From Pseudolabrys sp. FHR47 (GTDB taxonomy: Bacteria > Pseudomonadota > Alphaproteobacteria > Rhizobiales > Xanthobacteraceae): a stretch of DNA of 64,000 nucleotides. The position numbers were made by a program, and so were the translations under genes. Positions 26,852 through 35,332 of the stretch are shown in pieces. The notes beneath the pieces are model-generated. The model made no database searches. It was not told the origin of the DNA and saw only the letters and a list, made by a program, of their open reading frames with translations. Location of the stretch: assembly GCF_005153485.1 (NCBI RefSeq), contig NZ_CP039740.1, forward strand, positions 2,793,001 to 2,857,000. Direction: 5' to 3'. Numbering within the stretch: the first letter of the stretch is position 1; each line of letters starts with the position of its first letter.

Positions 26852-27798
26852 CAGCCATTTCTCCCGGCTTTAAAGACGGCAACATCGTCGGGCGTGCCGA
26901 TCGACGTCGTGGTCGCACCGTCGGCGATGCGCTTGTTGAGACCGGCCAGCACTTTGCCGGCACCGACTTCATAAAACTGCGTCACGCCCTGCGACGCCAT
27001 GTAGGCCACGCATTCGCGCCAACGCACCGTGCCCGTCACCTGCGCCACCAGCGACTTGACGATCTCGGCGGGTTCGCTGAGCGGGCCGGCGGTGACATTG
27101 GCAACGACCGGCACGGCGGGCTTGTTGACCTGAACTTTGGACAGAGCATCGGCCATCACATCGGCGGCCGGCTGCATCAGCGCGCAATGGAAGGGCGCGG
27201 ACACCTGCAGCAGCATCGCGCGCTTGGCGCCTTTGGTCTTGGCGATCTCGACGGCGCGTTCGACCGCCGCCTTATCGCCGGATACAACGACCTGACCGCC
27301 GCCATTGTCATTGGCGGCCTGACACACCTGCCCTTGCGCCGCCTCAGTGGCGACAGCCGCTGCGGCATCGAAGTCTAGACCGATCAATGCCGCCATGGCG
27401 CCGGCGCCCGCCGGCACCGCCTTCTGCATCGCCAGCCCGCGCGTGCGCAGAAGCCGCGCCGCGTCGGTCACCGAGAAAGTACCGGCCGCCGCCAGCGCCG
27501 AATATTCGCCGAGCGAATGGCCGGCGACGAATTTGGCGTCGCGCGCGAGGTCGAGCCCAGCCTCGGTTTGCAGGACGCGGAAGGCGGCGAGCGAAACAGC
27601 CATCAGCGCCGGCTGGGCATTTTCGGTTAGGGTCAGCGTCTCGATCGGCCCTTCGACGATCAGCGTGGACAGTTTCTCCGACAGCGCCGCGTCCACTTCG
27701 TCGAAAACCGCCTTGGCCACCGGAAAATTATCGGCCAGAGCCTTGCCCATGCCGACCGTCTGGCTGCCCTGGCCGGGAAATACGAATGCGACCGTCAT
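26851..27798 (-). CDS. fabD: Malonyl-CoA:ACP transacylase
   Basis: Loads malonyl groups onto ACP. The 315-residue protein starts [18 protein letters not shown], with the nucleophile S95 in GHSLGEYS and the catalytic His in [12 protein letters not shown] 27798 has AAAGGGCG just upstream; the open frame out to 27936 is not conserved. First gene of the fabD-fabG-acpP-fabF block. Confidence 0.97.
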   Translation of the reverse strand: MTVAFVFPGQGSQTVGMGKALADNFPVAKAVFDEVDAALSEKLSTLIVEGPIETLTLTENAQPALMAVSLAAFRVLQTEAGLDLARDAKFVAGHSLGEYSALAAAGTFSVTDAARLLRTRGLAMQKAVPAGAGAMAALIGLDFDAAAAVATEAAQGQVCQAANDNGGGQVVVSGDKAAVERAVEIAKTKGAKRAMLLQVSAPFHCALMQPAADVMADALSKVQVNKPAVPVVANVTAGPLSEPAEIVKSLVAQVTGTVRWRECVAYMASQGVTQFYEVGAGKVLAGLNKRIADGATTTSIGTPDDVAVFKAGRNG

Positions 27799-28047
27799 CG
27801 CCCTTTGGAACCTTTGTGCTGTATCGGAATACCGCGCCTGAGCCCGGAACCCAAGCCCCAGGGACGAAACCCGCGCCGAAAGACACGGGTCCTCGCGCGA
27901 TGTCAACCGGGCATGTCCACGGCCTCTGCCGGGCATCCTCCAAGGCCGGTAAGGAGTCTAAAAGACTCTGCCGCTAGGCTTTTTCGGTCAAACAGACCCC
28001 GTATCCTTCAGCGCGGCCGGTACCGGCCCCGCGCGGCGGAATCGCAT

Positions 28048-28260
28048 ATGGCCGAGCTGATCTCTGAGGACGACATCGCGCGCGCCCGCACCGACGCCGG
28101 ATTCCGTCAGGAATTGCTGGCCAAGAACCTTGAGCGTCTGCTGGCGGCGCTCAACAAGGCCCGCAGGGACGGCGACGAGCGGGACCCCACCTGCGCCCGC
28201 CAGATCCGTGAGGGCGTCGACCTCGCGGTAAAGCTCGCCGGACGGCTGCAACGGGGCTGA
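28048..28260 (+). CDS. Small conserved hypothetical protein, 70 aa
   Basis: The reading frame is open further upstream, but the natural start is the ATG at 28048, giving MAELISEDDIARARTDAGFR. The protein is a highly charged helix-rich chain (KNLERLLAALNKARRD, then REGVDLAVKLAGRL) with no signal peptide, membrane segment or cysteine pair apart from a single Cys in DPTCARQI. I do not recognise a named family. It stands alone between divergent fabD and the rpsF promoter, and could be expressed from the fabD divergent region. Confidence 0.65.
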   Translation: MAELISEDDIARARTDAGFRQELLAKNLERLLAALNKARRDGDERDPTCARQIREGVDLAVKLAGRLQRG

Positions 28261-28293
28261 GCCGAGCCGCGAGTTGGGCCCCCCCGCCAATCC

Positions 28294-28321
28294 TTGCCTT
28301 TTGCGCCAGAATCCCTATAAC
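28294..28321 (+). promoter_or_regulatory. Predicted sigma-70 promoter of the rpsF operon
   Basis: TTGCCT (28294-28299) and TATAAC (28316-28321) are separated by 16 bp. A transcript starting near 28328 would have a leader of about 200 nt before rpsF. Confidence 0.5.
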
Positions 28322-28455
28322 CCCGCCATCTTCCGTCGCTCCCGGTTGGGGACTGAACGGACGGCCGAAAATCCTTAGCAACATCAGATAGATGCAAAGG
28401 TTTGCGGTAGGGCCCTGAAAAGCCCGGCGTCCCGTGTTTCCGCCTTCAGAGCAAA

Positions 28456-28479
28456 TCGAGCCTTTCCCGAAGGGCTCGA
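28456..28479 (+). promoter_or_regulatory. Hairpin in the rpsF leader
   Basis: A 7-bp perfect stem (TCGAGCC/GGCTCGA) with a loop containing CCCGAAG lies about 50 nt before rpsF. Many bacteria carry an S6:S18-binding leader motif upstream of rpsF; this is a candidate for such a site by position, but the match was not tested. Confidence 0.35.
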
Positions 28480-28531
28480 AGGGCTAGGCGCCGAGACGAC
28501 GGAACTGGGCAAACCAAGGGAAAGGCATTCC

Positions 28532-28984
28532 ATGCCATTGTACGAACACGTCTATCTTGCGCGGCCTGATCTCAGCCCGCAGCAGGTGGAAGAGCTCACC
28601 GCCAAGCTGACCGGTGTCATCACCGAAGGCGGCGGCAAGGTCACCAAGTCCGAGTACTGGGGCCTCAAGTCTCTCTCCTATCGTATGAACAAGAACCGCA
28701 AGGCGCACATGACGTTGTTCAACGTCGAGGCCCCGGCGGCTGCGCTGACCGAAGTCGAGCGCCAGGAGCGCATCAACGAAGACGTCATGCGCTATCTCAC
28801 CATCCGCGTCGAAGCGCTCGAGGAAGGTCCCTCGGCAATGATGCGCAAGTCGGATCGCGATGATCGCGGCGACCGTGGTGATCGTGGTTTCGGCGGCGAC
28901 CGTGGCTTCGGTGGAGGCCGTGGTGGCGACCGTGGCGAGCGTCGTCCGCGCCGCGACGAAGAAACGACTGGCGGGGAGGAATAA
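28532..28984 (+). CDS. rpsF: 30S ribosomal protein S6
   Basis: Primary 16S-binding partner of S18 on the 30S platform. Residues 1-105 form the S6 domain ([20 protein letters not shown], then [19 protein letters not shown] and [15 protein letters not shown]). A C-terminal tail of about 40 residues is built from RGD, FGGDRG and RGG repeats and ends acidic, which makes the 150-residue protein longer than E. coli S6 without its glutamate tail. First gene of the rpsF-rpsR pair; rpsR starts 3 nt after the stop. Confidence 0.97.
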   Translation: MPLYEHVYLARPDLSPQQVEELTAKLTGVITEGGGKVTKSEYWGLKSLSYRMNKNRKAHMTLFNVEAPAAALTEVERQERINEDVMRYLTIRVEALEEGPSAMMRKSDRDDRGDRGDRGFGGDRGFGGGRGGDRGERRPRRDEETTGGEE

Positions 28985-28987
28985 GTC

Positions 28988-29242
28988 ATGGCTTTCGGTT
29001 CGTCTCAGGGTGGCGGCCAGCGCCGTCCGTTCTTCCGCCGTCGCAAGACCTGCCCGTTCTCGGGCGCCAATGCGCCGAAGATCGACTACAAGGACGTGAA
29101 GCTGCTGCAGCGTTACGTCTCCGAGCGCGGCAAGATCGTGCCGTCCCGCATCACCGCGGTGTCGGCCAAGAAACAGCGCGAGCTCGCCCAGGCGATCAAG
29201 CGCTCGCGCTTCCTGGGTCTGCTGCCTTACGTGATCCGCTAG
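28988..29242 (+). CDS. rpsR: 30S ribosomal protein S18
   Basis: An 84-residue 30S protein that binds with S6. The basic N-terminus [20 protein letters not shown], the core [22 protein letters not shown], and the end [14 protein letters not shown] are typical S18. Directly follows rpsF; a family 1 repeat begins 4 nt after its stop. Confidence 0.98.
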   Translation: MAFGSSQGGGQRRPFFRRRKTCPFSGANAPKIDYKDVKLLQRYVSERGKIVPSRITAVSAKKQRELAQAIKRSRFLGLLPYVIR

Positions 29243-29246
29243 TTCT

Positions 29247-29352
29247 GTCATTCCGGGGCACGCGCAATCGCGCGTGAACCCGGAATCCAGAAACGTCCGC
29301 GGAATTTGAAACTGGATTCCGGGTTCAGGTCTTCGACCCGCCCCGGAATGAC
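29247..29352. repeat. Dispersed palindromic repeat, family 1, copy 2
   Basis: Same ends as the copy at 3595 (GTCATTCCGG to CCGGAATGAC) and the same inner GGAATCC/GGATTCC pair. It starts 4 nt after the rpsR stop and sits inside a co-directional ribosomal-protein run, unlike the other two copies, which separate convergent genes. Confidence 0.85.
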
Positions 29353-29428
29353 GAAAATAAAATGGTTGGGGCGGACCTTCATCCGAAGTGATCCGCCTCT
29401 AACCGCTCCTGGAGCGGGACAGCTGGTG

Positions 29429-30394
29429 ATGATGCAATTTGGCCTCATAGGTTTGGGTTCGGGCGCGGCGGCAGCATTGCTGTTCGCGTCGCTGACCTCG
29501 GGCACGCCGCTCTCGGTGCCGCTCGCCTATCTGGCGCCCCTCCCCCTCATGATTGCTGCACTGGGCTGGAGCCACTGGGCGGCACTGATCGGCGCTCTCG
29601 CCGGCGGCTTTGCCATTTGGCTGTTGTTCGGCTCGCTGTTCTTTGTCGCATTCTTCGCCGGCATCGGCCTGCCCGGCTGGTGGCTCGGCTATCTCGCGAT
29701 GCTGGCCCGGCCGGTCGGCCAGAACGGCACGGCTTCGCTCGAGTGGTATCCGCCGGGCCGCCTCATCGTCTGGGCGGCGGTACTCGGCAGCGCGCTGATC
29801 GTCCTCACCGTGCTGGTGATGGGCGGCGATGCCACGGCATTCCGCGACGCCATGGGTGCGGCGCTACGTGAAGTCTTCCGCATCGCCGCGACCGAAGCCG
29901 GCTCTTCGGGCCCGGCCGCCTTGCGCGATCCCGATCGCTTCATTGATTTGCTGGTTGTGATCATTCCGCCGGCCACGGCGGTGATGGCGACGCTGACCAA
30001 TGCCCTCAATCTCTGGCTGGCCGGCCGTATCGTGAAGTTCTCCGGCCGTCTGACGCGGCCGTGGCCAGACATCCCTGGTATGACCTTTCCGCCGCTCACC
30101 GCGGCAGCGCTGGCGTTCGCCATCGCCCTCACCTTCATCGATGGCATGATCGGCATTCTTGCCGGCATTGCGTCGGCGGCCCTGCTAATCGCCTACGGCC
30201 TGCTCGGTTTTGCCGTCATTCATGTGGTGACGCGCGGTCTGACCGCCCGCGGCTTCGTGCTCGCCGGCGTCTACGCGGCGGTGCTGATTTTCGGCTGGCC
30301 GGTCCTGATCCTGAGCCTGGTTGGCCTTGCCGAACAGATTTTCAACTTCCGGGCCCGCGCCGCGTTGCGGCGTGGTCCCCCGGCTTCGACCTGA
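29429..30394 (+). CDS. DUF2232 family multi-pass membrane protein
   Basis: About 321 residues with roughly eight hydrophobic helices spread over the whole length (e.g. AAAALLFASLTSG, WLLFGSLFFVAFFAGIG, ILAGIASAALLIAYGLLGFA). DUF2232 proteins are commonly found between rpsR and rplI in alphaproteobacteria, which fits this position; the function is unknown. The start MMQFGLIG at 29429 follows GGAGCGGGACAG; the longer open frame reads back through the repeat and is unlikely. rplI begins 42 nt downstream. Confidence 0.85.
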   Translation: MMQFGLIGLGSGAAAALLFASLTSGTPLSVPLAYLAPLPLMIAALGWSHWAALIGALAGGFAIWLLFGSLFFVAFFAGIGLPGWWLGYLAMLARPVGQNGTASLEWYPPGRLIVWAAVLGSALIVLTVLVMGGDATAFRDAMGAALREVFRIAATEAGSSGPAALRDPDRFIDLLVVIIPPATAVMATLTNALNLWLAGRIVKFSGRLTRPWPDIPGMTFPPLTAAALAFAIALTFIDGMIGILAGIASAALLIAYGLLGFAVIHVVTRGLTARGFVLAGVYAAVLIFGWPVLILSLVGLAEQIFNFRARAALRRGPPAST

Positions 30395-30436
30395 ACTTTT
30401 GTCTTTCATCGAACGATCAAACGAGGAGTAACGACA

Positions 30437-31099
30437 ATGGAAGTGATCCTGCTCGAGCGCATCGGCAAGCTCGGCCAAATGGGCGACGTCGTCCGCGTCA
30501 AGGACGGCTATGCCCGCAACTTTCTTCTGCCCCGCAACAAGGCGCTGCGCGCCAACGCCGACAACAAGGCGCGCTTTGAAAGCATGAGGGCCGAGCTCGA
30601 GAAGCAGAGCCTCGAGCGCAAGGGCGAAGCCGGCAAGATCGCCGCCAAGGTCGACGGCAAGACCTTCACGGTCATCCGCCAGTCGTCGGAAACCGGCCAG
30701 CTCTACGGCTCGGTCACCACCCGCGACGTCGCCTCGCTGATCTCGACCGATGGCGTCACCATCTCGCGCACGCAGATCGAGATGAACGCGCCGATCAAGA
30801 CGCTCGGCCAGTTCAAGGTGCCGCTGGCGCTGCATCCGGACATCGACGTGTCGGTGACCGTCATCGTCGCGCGCAGCGAAGCCGAAGCCGAACGTATCGC
30901 CCGTGGTGAAGACGTGACCGTCCGCGCCTCGGTCGCCGAAGACGCCGAAGCCGAAGCCCAGGCCGCCCGCGAACGCGCCGAAGCGCTGTTCGACGCCGAG
31001 ACCGAGGAAACCGAAGCCGAGGCCGCCGAAGCGACCGCCGAGCCGGAAGCCGAAGCCAAGCCGGCCAAGGGCAAAAAGAAGAAGAGCGAAGAGGCCTGA
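30437..31099 (+). CDS. rplI: 50S ribosomal protein L9
   Basis: Two-domain 23S-binding protein. N-terminal domain [17 protein letters not shown], then the long connecting helix, and the C-terminal domain from about residue 75 to 148. An extra tail (about 150-220) made of A/E repeats and ending in a lysine cluster ([13 protein letters not shown]) extends it to 220 residues against 149 in E. coli. GAGGAG precedes the ATG. A strong terminator follows. Confidence 0.97.
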   Translation: MEVILLERIGKLGQMGDVVRVKDGYARNFLLPRNKALRANADNKARFESMRAELEKQSLERKGEAGKIAAKVDGKTFTVIRQSSETGQLYGSVTTRDVASLISTDGVTISRTQIEMNAPIKTLGQFKVPLALHPDIDVSVTVIVARSEAEAERIARGEDVTVRASVAEDAEAEAQAARERAEALFDAETEETEAEAAEATAEPEAEAKPAKGKKKKSEEA

Positions 31100-31119
31100 T
31101 CGCCCGACGCTTGAAATGC

Positions 31120-31156
31120 AAAACTCCGCCCGGCGAACCCGGGCGGAGTTTTTGTT
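31120..31156 (+). terminator. Rho-independent terminator after rplI
   Basis: Stem ACTCCGCCCGG with CCGGGCGGAGT around a 5-nt loop, followed by TTTTTGTTT. It starts about 20 nt past the rplI stop and closes the rpsF-rplI transcript. Confidence 0.9.
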
Positions 31157-31201
31157 TGTCGGGACCTGGGTGCCGGTTGTCGCGGCAGCCTGATCGCCGG
31201 A

Positions 31202-31756
31202 CTACTCCGACTTCGGCTTGTCGGCCGGCGCCGGCGTGACCGCGATGCCGGATTTGATGTCGGTGTCCGGTTTGCTCTCGGACTTCGGCTCTGCAGCGGC
31301 CTTCGGCTCGGGCTTCGCTTCGACCTTGGGCTCCGGCTTCGATTCAGATGCGGGCTTGGCTTCGACGGGCTTGGCGTCCGCCGGCTTCGGGTCCGCAGGC
31401 TTGGCATCGGAAGGCTTGGTGTCAGAAGGCTTGGCATCCGAAGGCTTGGCGGTCCGCCGCTGCTGCCGCCTGTCGGCCGGTGCCGGCGCCTCACCCGCCG
31501 ATTCCAGATAGCGGGCCAGCAAATTGGCGGTTTCCCGGCTCGCGGTGTAGTGCTCGCGCAGGAAGCCCTGAAGGCCGAACAGGCCGCCACCCTTGGCCAG
31601 GCCCTGGGGACTCTTGTGGCAGATCGCGCAATCGGACGCGAAAAGCTGCTGCGCCGACTTGCCCCGGTCGAGGTTGTCCTGGGCGCAGGCCGGAGCGGTC
31701 ATCACCAGCATCGCCAGCCCTGCCAGACGAAAAATGCCACGTCGCTCATACATCAT
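31202..31756 (-). CDS. Exported c-type-cytochrome-like protein with low-complexity tail
   Basis: A 184-residue protein with a signal peptide ending near TAPACAQ and one haem-attachment motif, C43-A-I-C46-H47. The domain after it (GLAKGGGLFGLQGFLREHYT and onward) has no methionine before the tail, so the usual Met axial ligand is missing. From about residue 97 the sequence becomes K/P/A/D/E repeats such as AKPSDTKPSDAKPADPKPA. ATG 31756 gives the normal signal peptide; the upstream extension is not signal-like. It faces the rplI terminator and is divergent from cfa. Possibly a periplasmic haem or redox sensor; the function is unknown. Confidence 0.75.
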   Translation of the reverse strand: MMYERRGIFRLAGLAMLVMTAPACAQDNLDRGKSAQQLFASDCAICHKSPQGLAKGGGLFGLQGFLREHYTASRETANLLARYLESAGEAPAPADRRQQRRTAKPSDAKPSDTKPSDAKPADPKPADAKPVEAKPASESKPEPKVEAKPEPKAAAEPKSESKPDTDIKSGIAVTPAPADKPKSE

Positions 31757-32084
31757 CGCCGCCAATCCCTTTGTCCCTGGATGCAGGGGCGCCCACAGCC
31801 CTCTCCGTCCCACCTTTAGCCGACCGCGCCGCCCCATCGCACTGACTTAATAGCGGACTCACAAGGACTTGTGACCACCCTCTTGCGCCGGGAATTGGAT
31901 GGCGGAAGGCCGACATCTGCCGATCCTGCATGCAGCATCGCAATTTACGGCATTGCTGTGGCTTGCAGTCTTTGGTTGAATACCGCGATTGGAACCGGCC
32001 GCCGCCGGGCCGGTTAAGGCATCGCACGGGTAAGCGCGTGCGGTGACGCCGCGTTGTGTATTTCGGGGCGGATGGAGGCGGCCG
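31757..32084. other. 328-bp divergent region between the cytochrome-like gene and cfa
   Basis: Gene-free. The main visible structure is a 16-bp inverted repeat, TCACAAG-GA-CTTGTGA, at 31859-31874. I could not place a confident -35/-10 pair for either gene. Confidence 0.5.
31859..31874. promoter_or_regulatory. Inverted repeat, candidate operator
   Basis: Perfect 7-bp arms TCACAAG and CTTGTGA around GA, located about 100 bp from the cytochrome-like start and 210 bp from cfa. The length suits a dimeric regulator; no specific regulator is implied. Confidence 0.4.
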
Positions 32085-33344
32085 ATGGACCGGTTGCTTC
32101 AGTTCTTATTGAAGACCTTTATTACCCGCGGCAATTTCCGTGTGACCACGGCGCGCGGGACGGTCCTCACATTCGGCGACGGCTCCGGGCCGCCGGTATC
32201 GGTGCGCTTCACTACACCGGCCGCCGAATGGGGCATCCTGCTCGATCCCGAGCTCAAGCTCGGCGAGTCCTACATGAACGGCACCTTCATCGTTGAAGAA
32301 GGTTCGATTGCCGACGTCCTGGCAATCGCGCTTGGCCAGGACAGCGAAGTGCCGCACTGGGCCAAACCCCAGTTCCTGATCCGGTACTTCTGGCGCCGCA
32401 TCCAGCAGTTCAATCCGCGCAAGCGCTCGCGGCAGAACGTGGCGCATCACTACGATCTCGACGGCCGGCTCTATTCCCTGTTCCTCGACGCCGACCGGCA
32501 ATATAGCTGCGCCTATTTCGAACGGCAGGACCAGTCGCTCGACGATGCGCAACTGGCCAAGAAGCGGCACCTCGCCGCCAAGCTGCGCCTCGCGCCAGAC
32601 CGCAACGACCTGCGCATCCTCGATATCGGGTGCGGCTGGGGCGGCCTCGGCCTCTACCTCGCCGAATACGGCAATGCCGACGTCACCGGTATCACCCTGT
32701 CGCAGGAGCAGCATGCCGTCGCCAACGAGCGCGCCCAGGAGCGCGGTCTGTCCGGACGTGCGCGCTTCCGGCTCCAGGACTACCGCGACATGGACGACAA
32801 GTTCGACCGCATCGTCTCGGTCGGCATGTTCGAGCATGTCGGCGTCAACCACTTCGAGACTTACTTTAACAAAGCCGCCGAACTCCTGAAGGATGACGGC
32901 GTCATGGTGCTGCACTCCATCGGCCGCTCCGAAGGGCCGAGCGTCACCAATCCGTGGATTTCCAAATATATCTTCCCGGGCGGGTACATACCGTCATTGT
33001 CTGAAGTTCTACCGAAGATCGAGAAAGCCCGCCTGCTCGTCACCGACATCGAGATTTTGCGGCTCCACTACGCCGAAACCCTGAAGCACTGGCGCGAGCG
33101 CTTCCTCGCCCATCGCGAGGAAGTCGAGCGCATCTACGACCGGCGCTTCGTTCGAATGTGGGAGTTCTACCTCGCCTCCTCCGAGATGGCGTTCCGCGAG
33201 CAGAAGATGTTCGTGTTCCAGATCCAGCTCACCAAGCGCCAGAACGTGGTGCCGATCACGCGCGACTACATCATGCGCGAGGAGCAACGCCTGCGGCTCC
33301 TGGAAGACAAGCGCCCGATACCGCTACGTCTCGCCGGCGAGTAA
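32085..33344 (+). CDS. cfa: Cyclopropane-fatty-acyl-phospholipid synthase
   Basis: Adds a methylene bridge from SAM to unsaturated acyl chains of membrane phospholipids. The 419-residue protein has an N-terminal lipid-binding domain, the NVAHHYDLDGRLYSLFLD segment, the SAM site ILDIGCGWGGLGLYLAEYG (about 178-196), and the C-terminal RMWEFYLASSEMAFREQKM block of the CFA family. ATG 32085 gives MDRLLQFLLK; the longer frame from 32043 lacks family sequence. It sits between rplI and dnaB, a place usually empty in this block, and has its own terminator. Confidence 0.95.
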   Translation: MDRLLQFLLKTFITRGNFRVTTARGTVLTFGDGSGPPVSVRFTTPAAEWGILLDPELKLGESYMNGTFIVEEGSIADVLAIALGQDSEVPHWAKPQFLIRYFWRRIQQFNPRKRSRQNVAHHYDLDGRLYSLFLDADRQYSCAYFERQDQSLDDAQLAKKRHLAAKLRLAPDRNDLRILDIGCGWGGLGLYLAEYGNADVTGITLSQEQHAVANERAQERGLSGRARFRLQDYRDMDDKFDRIVSVGMFEHVGVNHFETYFNKAAELLKDDGVMVLHSIGRSEGPSVTNPWISKYIFPGGYIPSLSEVLPKIEKARLLVTDIEILRLHYAETLKHWRERFLAHREEVERIYDRRFVRMWEFYLASSEMAFREQKMFVFQIQLTKRQNVVPITRDYIMREEQRLRLLEDKRPIPLRLAGE

Positions 33345-33369
33345 CACCGGCGAATTGCCGAACGAATTC

Positions 33370-33399
33370 AAGGCCGGGAAAAATGAGCCCGGCCTTTTT
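33370..33399 (+). terminator. Rho-independent terminator after cfa
   Basis: Stem AAGGCCGGG with CCCGGCCTT around a short A-rich loop, followed by TTTTTC, about 25 nt past the cfa stop. Confidence 0.9.
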
Positions 33400-33561
33400 C
33401 GTTGCGACACACATCGGTGCAAATCCAAAGCCGCTTTTTTCGTGCGTCCTGTTGAGTCTGTGGACAGTGGGACTAAAGCAAACGCACCATCGCGCCGCCC
33501 CGCTGCCGTGGTTAAGCAATCGTGAACAAAAATCCGCCGCACGAGCGCTGCAATCAATCTC

Positions 33562-35079
33562 ATGGCTCCCGTCGAATCAGTCCTCCGCAAACCGGTCGCT
33601 GCCCCGCTCGGCAAAGAACCGGACCCGCTCTATCGCACCGCACCGCACAACATCGAGGCGGAGCAGGCGCTCTTGGGCGCGATCCTGATCAACAACGAAG
33701 CCTTCTACCGGGTCTCCGATTTTCTCAAGCCCGAACACTTCTTCGAGCCGATCCATAACCAGATCTACCAGATCGCCGGCGACCTGATCCGCGCCGGCAA
33801 GGTGGCGACCCCGGTTACCGCCAAGACCTTCCTCGATTCCGCGATCGTCATCGCCGGCCTGACGCTGAGCCAGTACCTCGCCCGCCTCGCCGCCGAAGCG
33901 ACCACGATCATCAACGCCGAGGACTACGGCCGCACGATCTACGACCTGTCGATCCGCCGCGACCTGATCAAGGTCGGCGAGGACATGGTCAACGTCGCCT
34001 ATGACGCGCCGGTCGATTTCGCGCCGCGCGCCCAGATCGAGGACGCCGAGCGCAAGCTGTTCGAACTCGCCGAAGTCGGCCGCTACGACGGCGGCTTCCA
34101 GCGCTTCGGCCAGGCGCTCACCACCGCCGTCGACATGGCGGCGCACGCCTATCAGCGCGACGGCAAGCTCTCCGGCATCGCCACCGGGCTCGCCGATCTC
34201 GACCGCATGATGGGCGGCCTCCAGCCGTCCGACTTGATCGTCCTCGCCGGCCGTCCCGGCATGGGCAAGTCGTCGCTCGCTACCAATGTCGGCTACAACA
34301 TTGCCAAGGCCTATGTCGGCGAGGTCAAGCCCGACGGCCACATGAAGGCGGTCAACGGCGGCGTGGTCGGCTTCTTCTCGCTGGAAATGTCGGCCGAACA
34401 GCTCGCCACCCGTATCATCGCCGAGCAGACCGGCATCCCGTCGAACCAGATCAGGCGCGGCTCGATCGGCGAATCCGACTTCGAGCGCATCAAGGATGCC
34501 TCGATCGAGATGCAGAACATCCCGTTCTTCATCGACGAGACCGGCGGCCTGTCGATCGCGCAATTGTCGGCCCGGGCGCGGCGCCTCAAGCGCCAGCGCG
34601 GCCTCGACCTCCTGATCATCGACTATCTTCAGCTGCTCACCGGCTCGTCGAAGCGCTCGAGCGAGAACCGCGTGCAGGAAATCACCGAGATCACCACCAA
34701 GCTCAAGGCGCTCGCCAAGGAGCTTCAGGTGCCGGTGATCGCGCTGTCGCAGCTCTCCCGTCAGGTCGAAAGCCGCGAGGACAAGCGCCCGCAGCTCTCG
34801 GACTTGCGTGAATCGGGTTCGATCGAGCAGGACGCCGACGTCGTGCTGTTCGTGTACCGCGAAGAATATTACCACGTCATGCGCAAGCCGCTGGAAAGCG
34901 ACCGCGAGAAGTTCGCGGCGTGGATGGCGGAAGGCGACAAGGTCGGCGGCAAGGCCGAGGTCATCATCGGCAAGCAGCGTCACGGCCCGACCGGCACGGT
35001 CGAACTCGGCTTCGACGGCTCGATCACCAAGTTCTTCTCGCTCGCCCCGGCCGATCATCTGCCCGAGCGGATGGAGTAA
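33562..35079 (+). CDS. dnaB: Replicative DNA helicase DnaB
   Basis: Hexameric 5'-3' helicase of the replication fork. The 505-residue protein has an N-terminal domain beginning near YRTAPHNIEAEQALLGAILINN, the primase-interacting linker, and a RecA-like motor with Walker A GRPGMGKSS (about 230-238), Walker B LDLLIIDYLQLL and the C-terminal SDLRESGSIEQDADVVLF block. The ATG at 33562 gives a 20-residue leader typical of the clade. The usual neighbours rplI upstream and alr, radA downstream are present with insertions between them. Confidence 0.97.
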   Translation: MAPVESVLRKPVAAPLGKEPDPLYRTAPHNIEAEQALLGAILINNEAFYRVSDFLKPEHFFEPIHNQIYQIAGDLIRAGKVATPVTAKTFLDSAIVIAGLTLSQYLARLAAEATTIINAEDYGRTIYDLSIRRDLIKVGEDMVNVAYDAPVDFAPRAQIEDAERKLFELAEVGRYDGGFQRFGQALTTAVDMAAHAYQRDGKLSGIATGLADLDRMMGGLQPSDLIVLAGRPGMGKSSLATNVGYNIAKAYVGEVKPDGHMKAVNGGVVGFFSLEMSAEQLATRIIAEQTGIPSNQIRRGSIGESDFERIKDASIEMQNIPFFIDETGGLSIAQLSARARRLKRQRGLDLLIIDYLQLLTGSSKRSSENRVQEITEITTKLKALAKELQVPVIALSQLSRQVESREDKRPQLSDLRESGSIEQDADVVLFVYREEYYHVMRKPLESDREKFAAWMAEGDKVGGKAEVIIGKQRHGPTGTVELGFDGSITKFFSLAPADHLPERME

Positions 35080-35090
35080 GACGCGAGGCT

Positions 35091-35256
35091 CTCTTGCTTC
35101 ACCTCTCCCATAGGGAGAGGTCGACGCGCCATAAGCGCGTTCACGCGCGTCTTCGACGCGCTATGGCGCGTCGGGTGAGGGGTTACAAACCATCGAGAGT
35201 CACTTGCCCCCTCACCCCAACCCTCTCCCCAAAAGGGGAGAGGGAGCAGGCAGAGC
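35091..35256. repeat. Dispersed palindromic repeat region, family 3
   Basis: Two nested structures: CCTCTCCCATAGGGAGAGG at the left, a GACGCGCCATAAGCGCG / CGCGCTATGGCGCGTC inverted pair in the middle, then CCTCACCCCAACCCTCTCCC next to AAAAGGGGAGAGGG at the right. It fills most of the 250 bp between dnaB and the GMC oxidoreductase and may act as a terminator. No coding frame is supported. Confidence 0.7.
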
Positions 35257-35332
35257 ACGCGGCAACGGCATCACCCTTCCCCACGCCCCCGCCCGGCGCT
35301 AGCATCCCGGCAACAAAAAGCCTGGGACGGAA

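Noticed and set aside
24803..26974. A 723-codon plus-strand open frame across fabF, acpP and fabG
   Set aside because: It spans three well-identified minus-strand genes; the translation is low-complexity and family-free.
27954..27968. Small inverted repeat GAGTCT-AAA-AGACTC upstream of the 70-aa gene
   Set aside because: Six-base arms in a region with no defined promoter; too short to claim as an operator or terminator.
31359..31460. Short tandem repeats in the haem-c gene tail that might look like a CRISPR or satellite array
   Set aside because: They are in-frame codon repeats for AKPSD/AKPAD units, with no spacers.
33512..33526. CtrA-like site TTAA-N7-TGAA before dnaB
   Set aside because: One mismatch in eight and no supporting second site or mapped start; chance occurrence is plausible.
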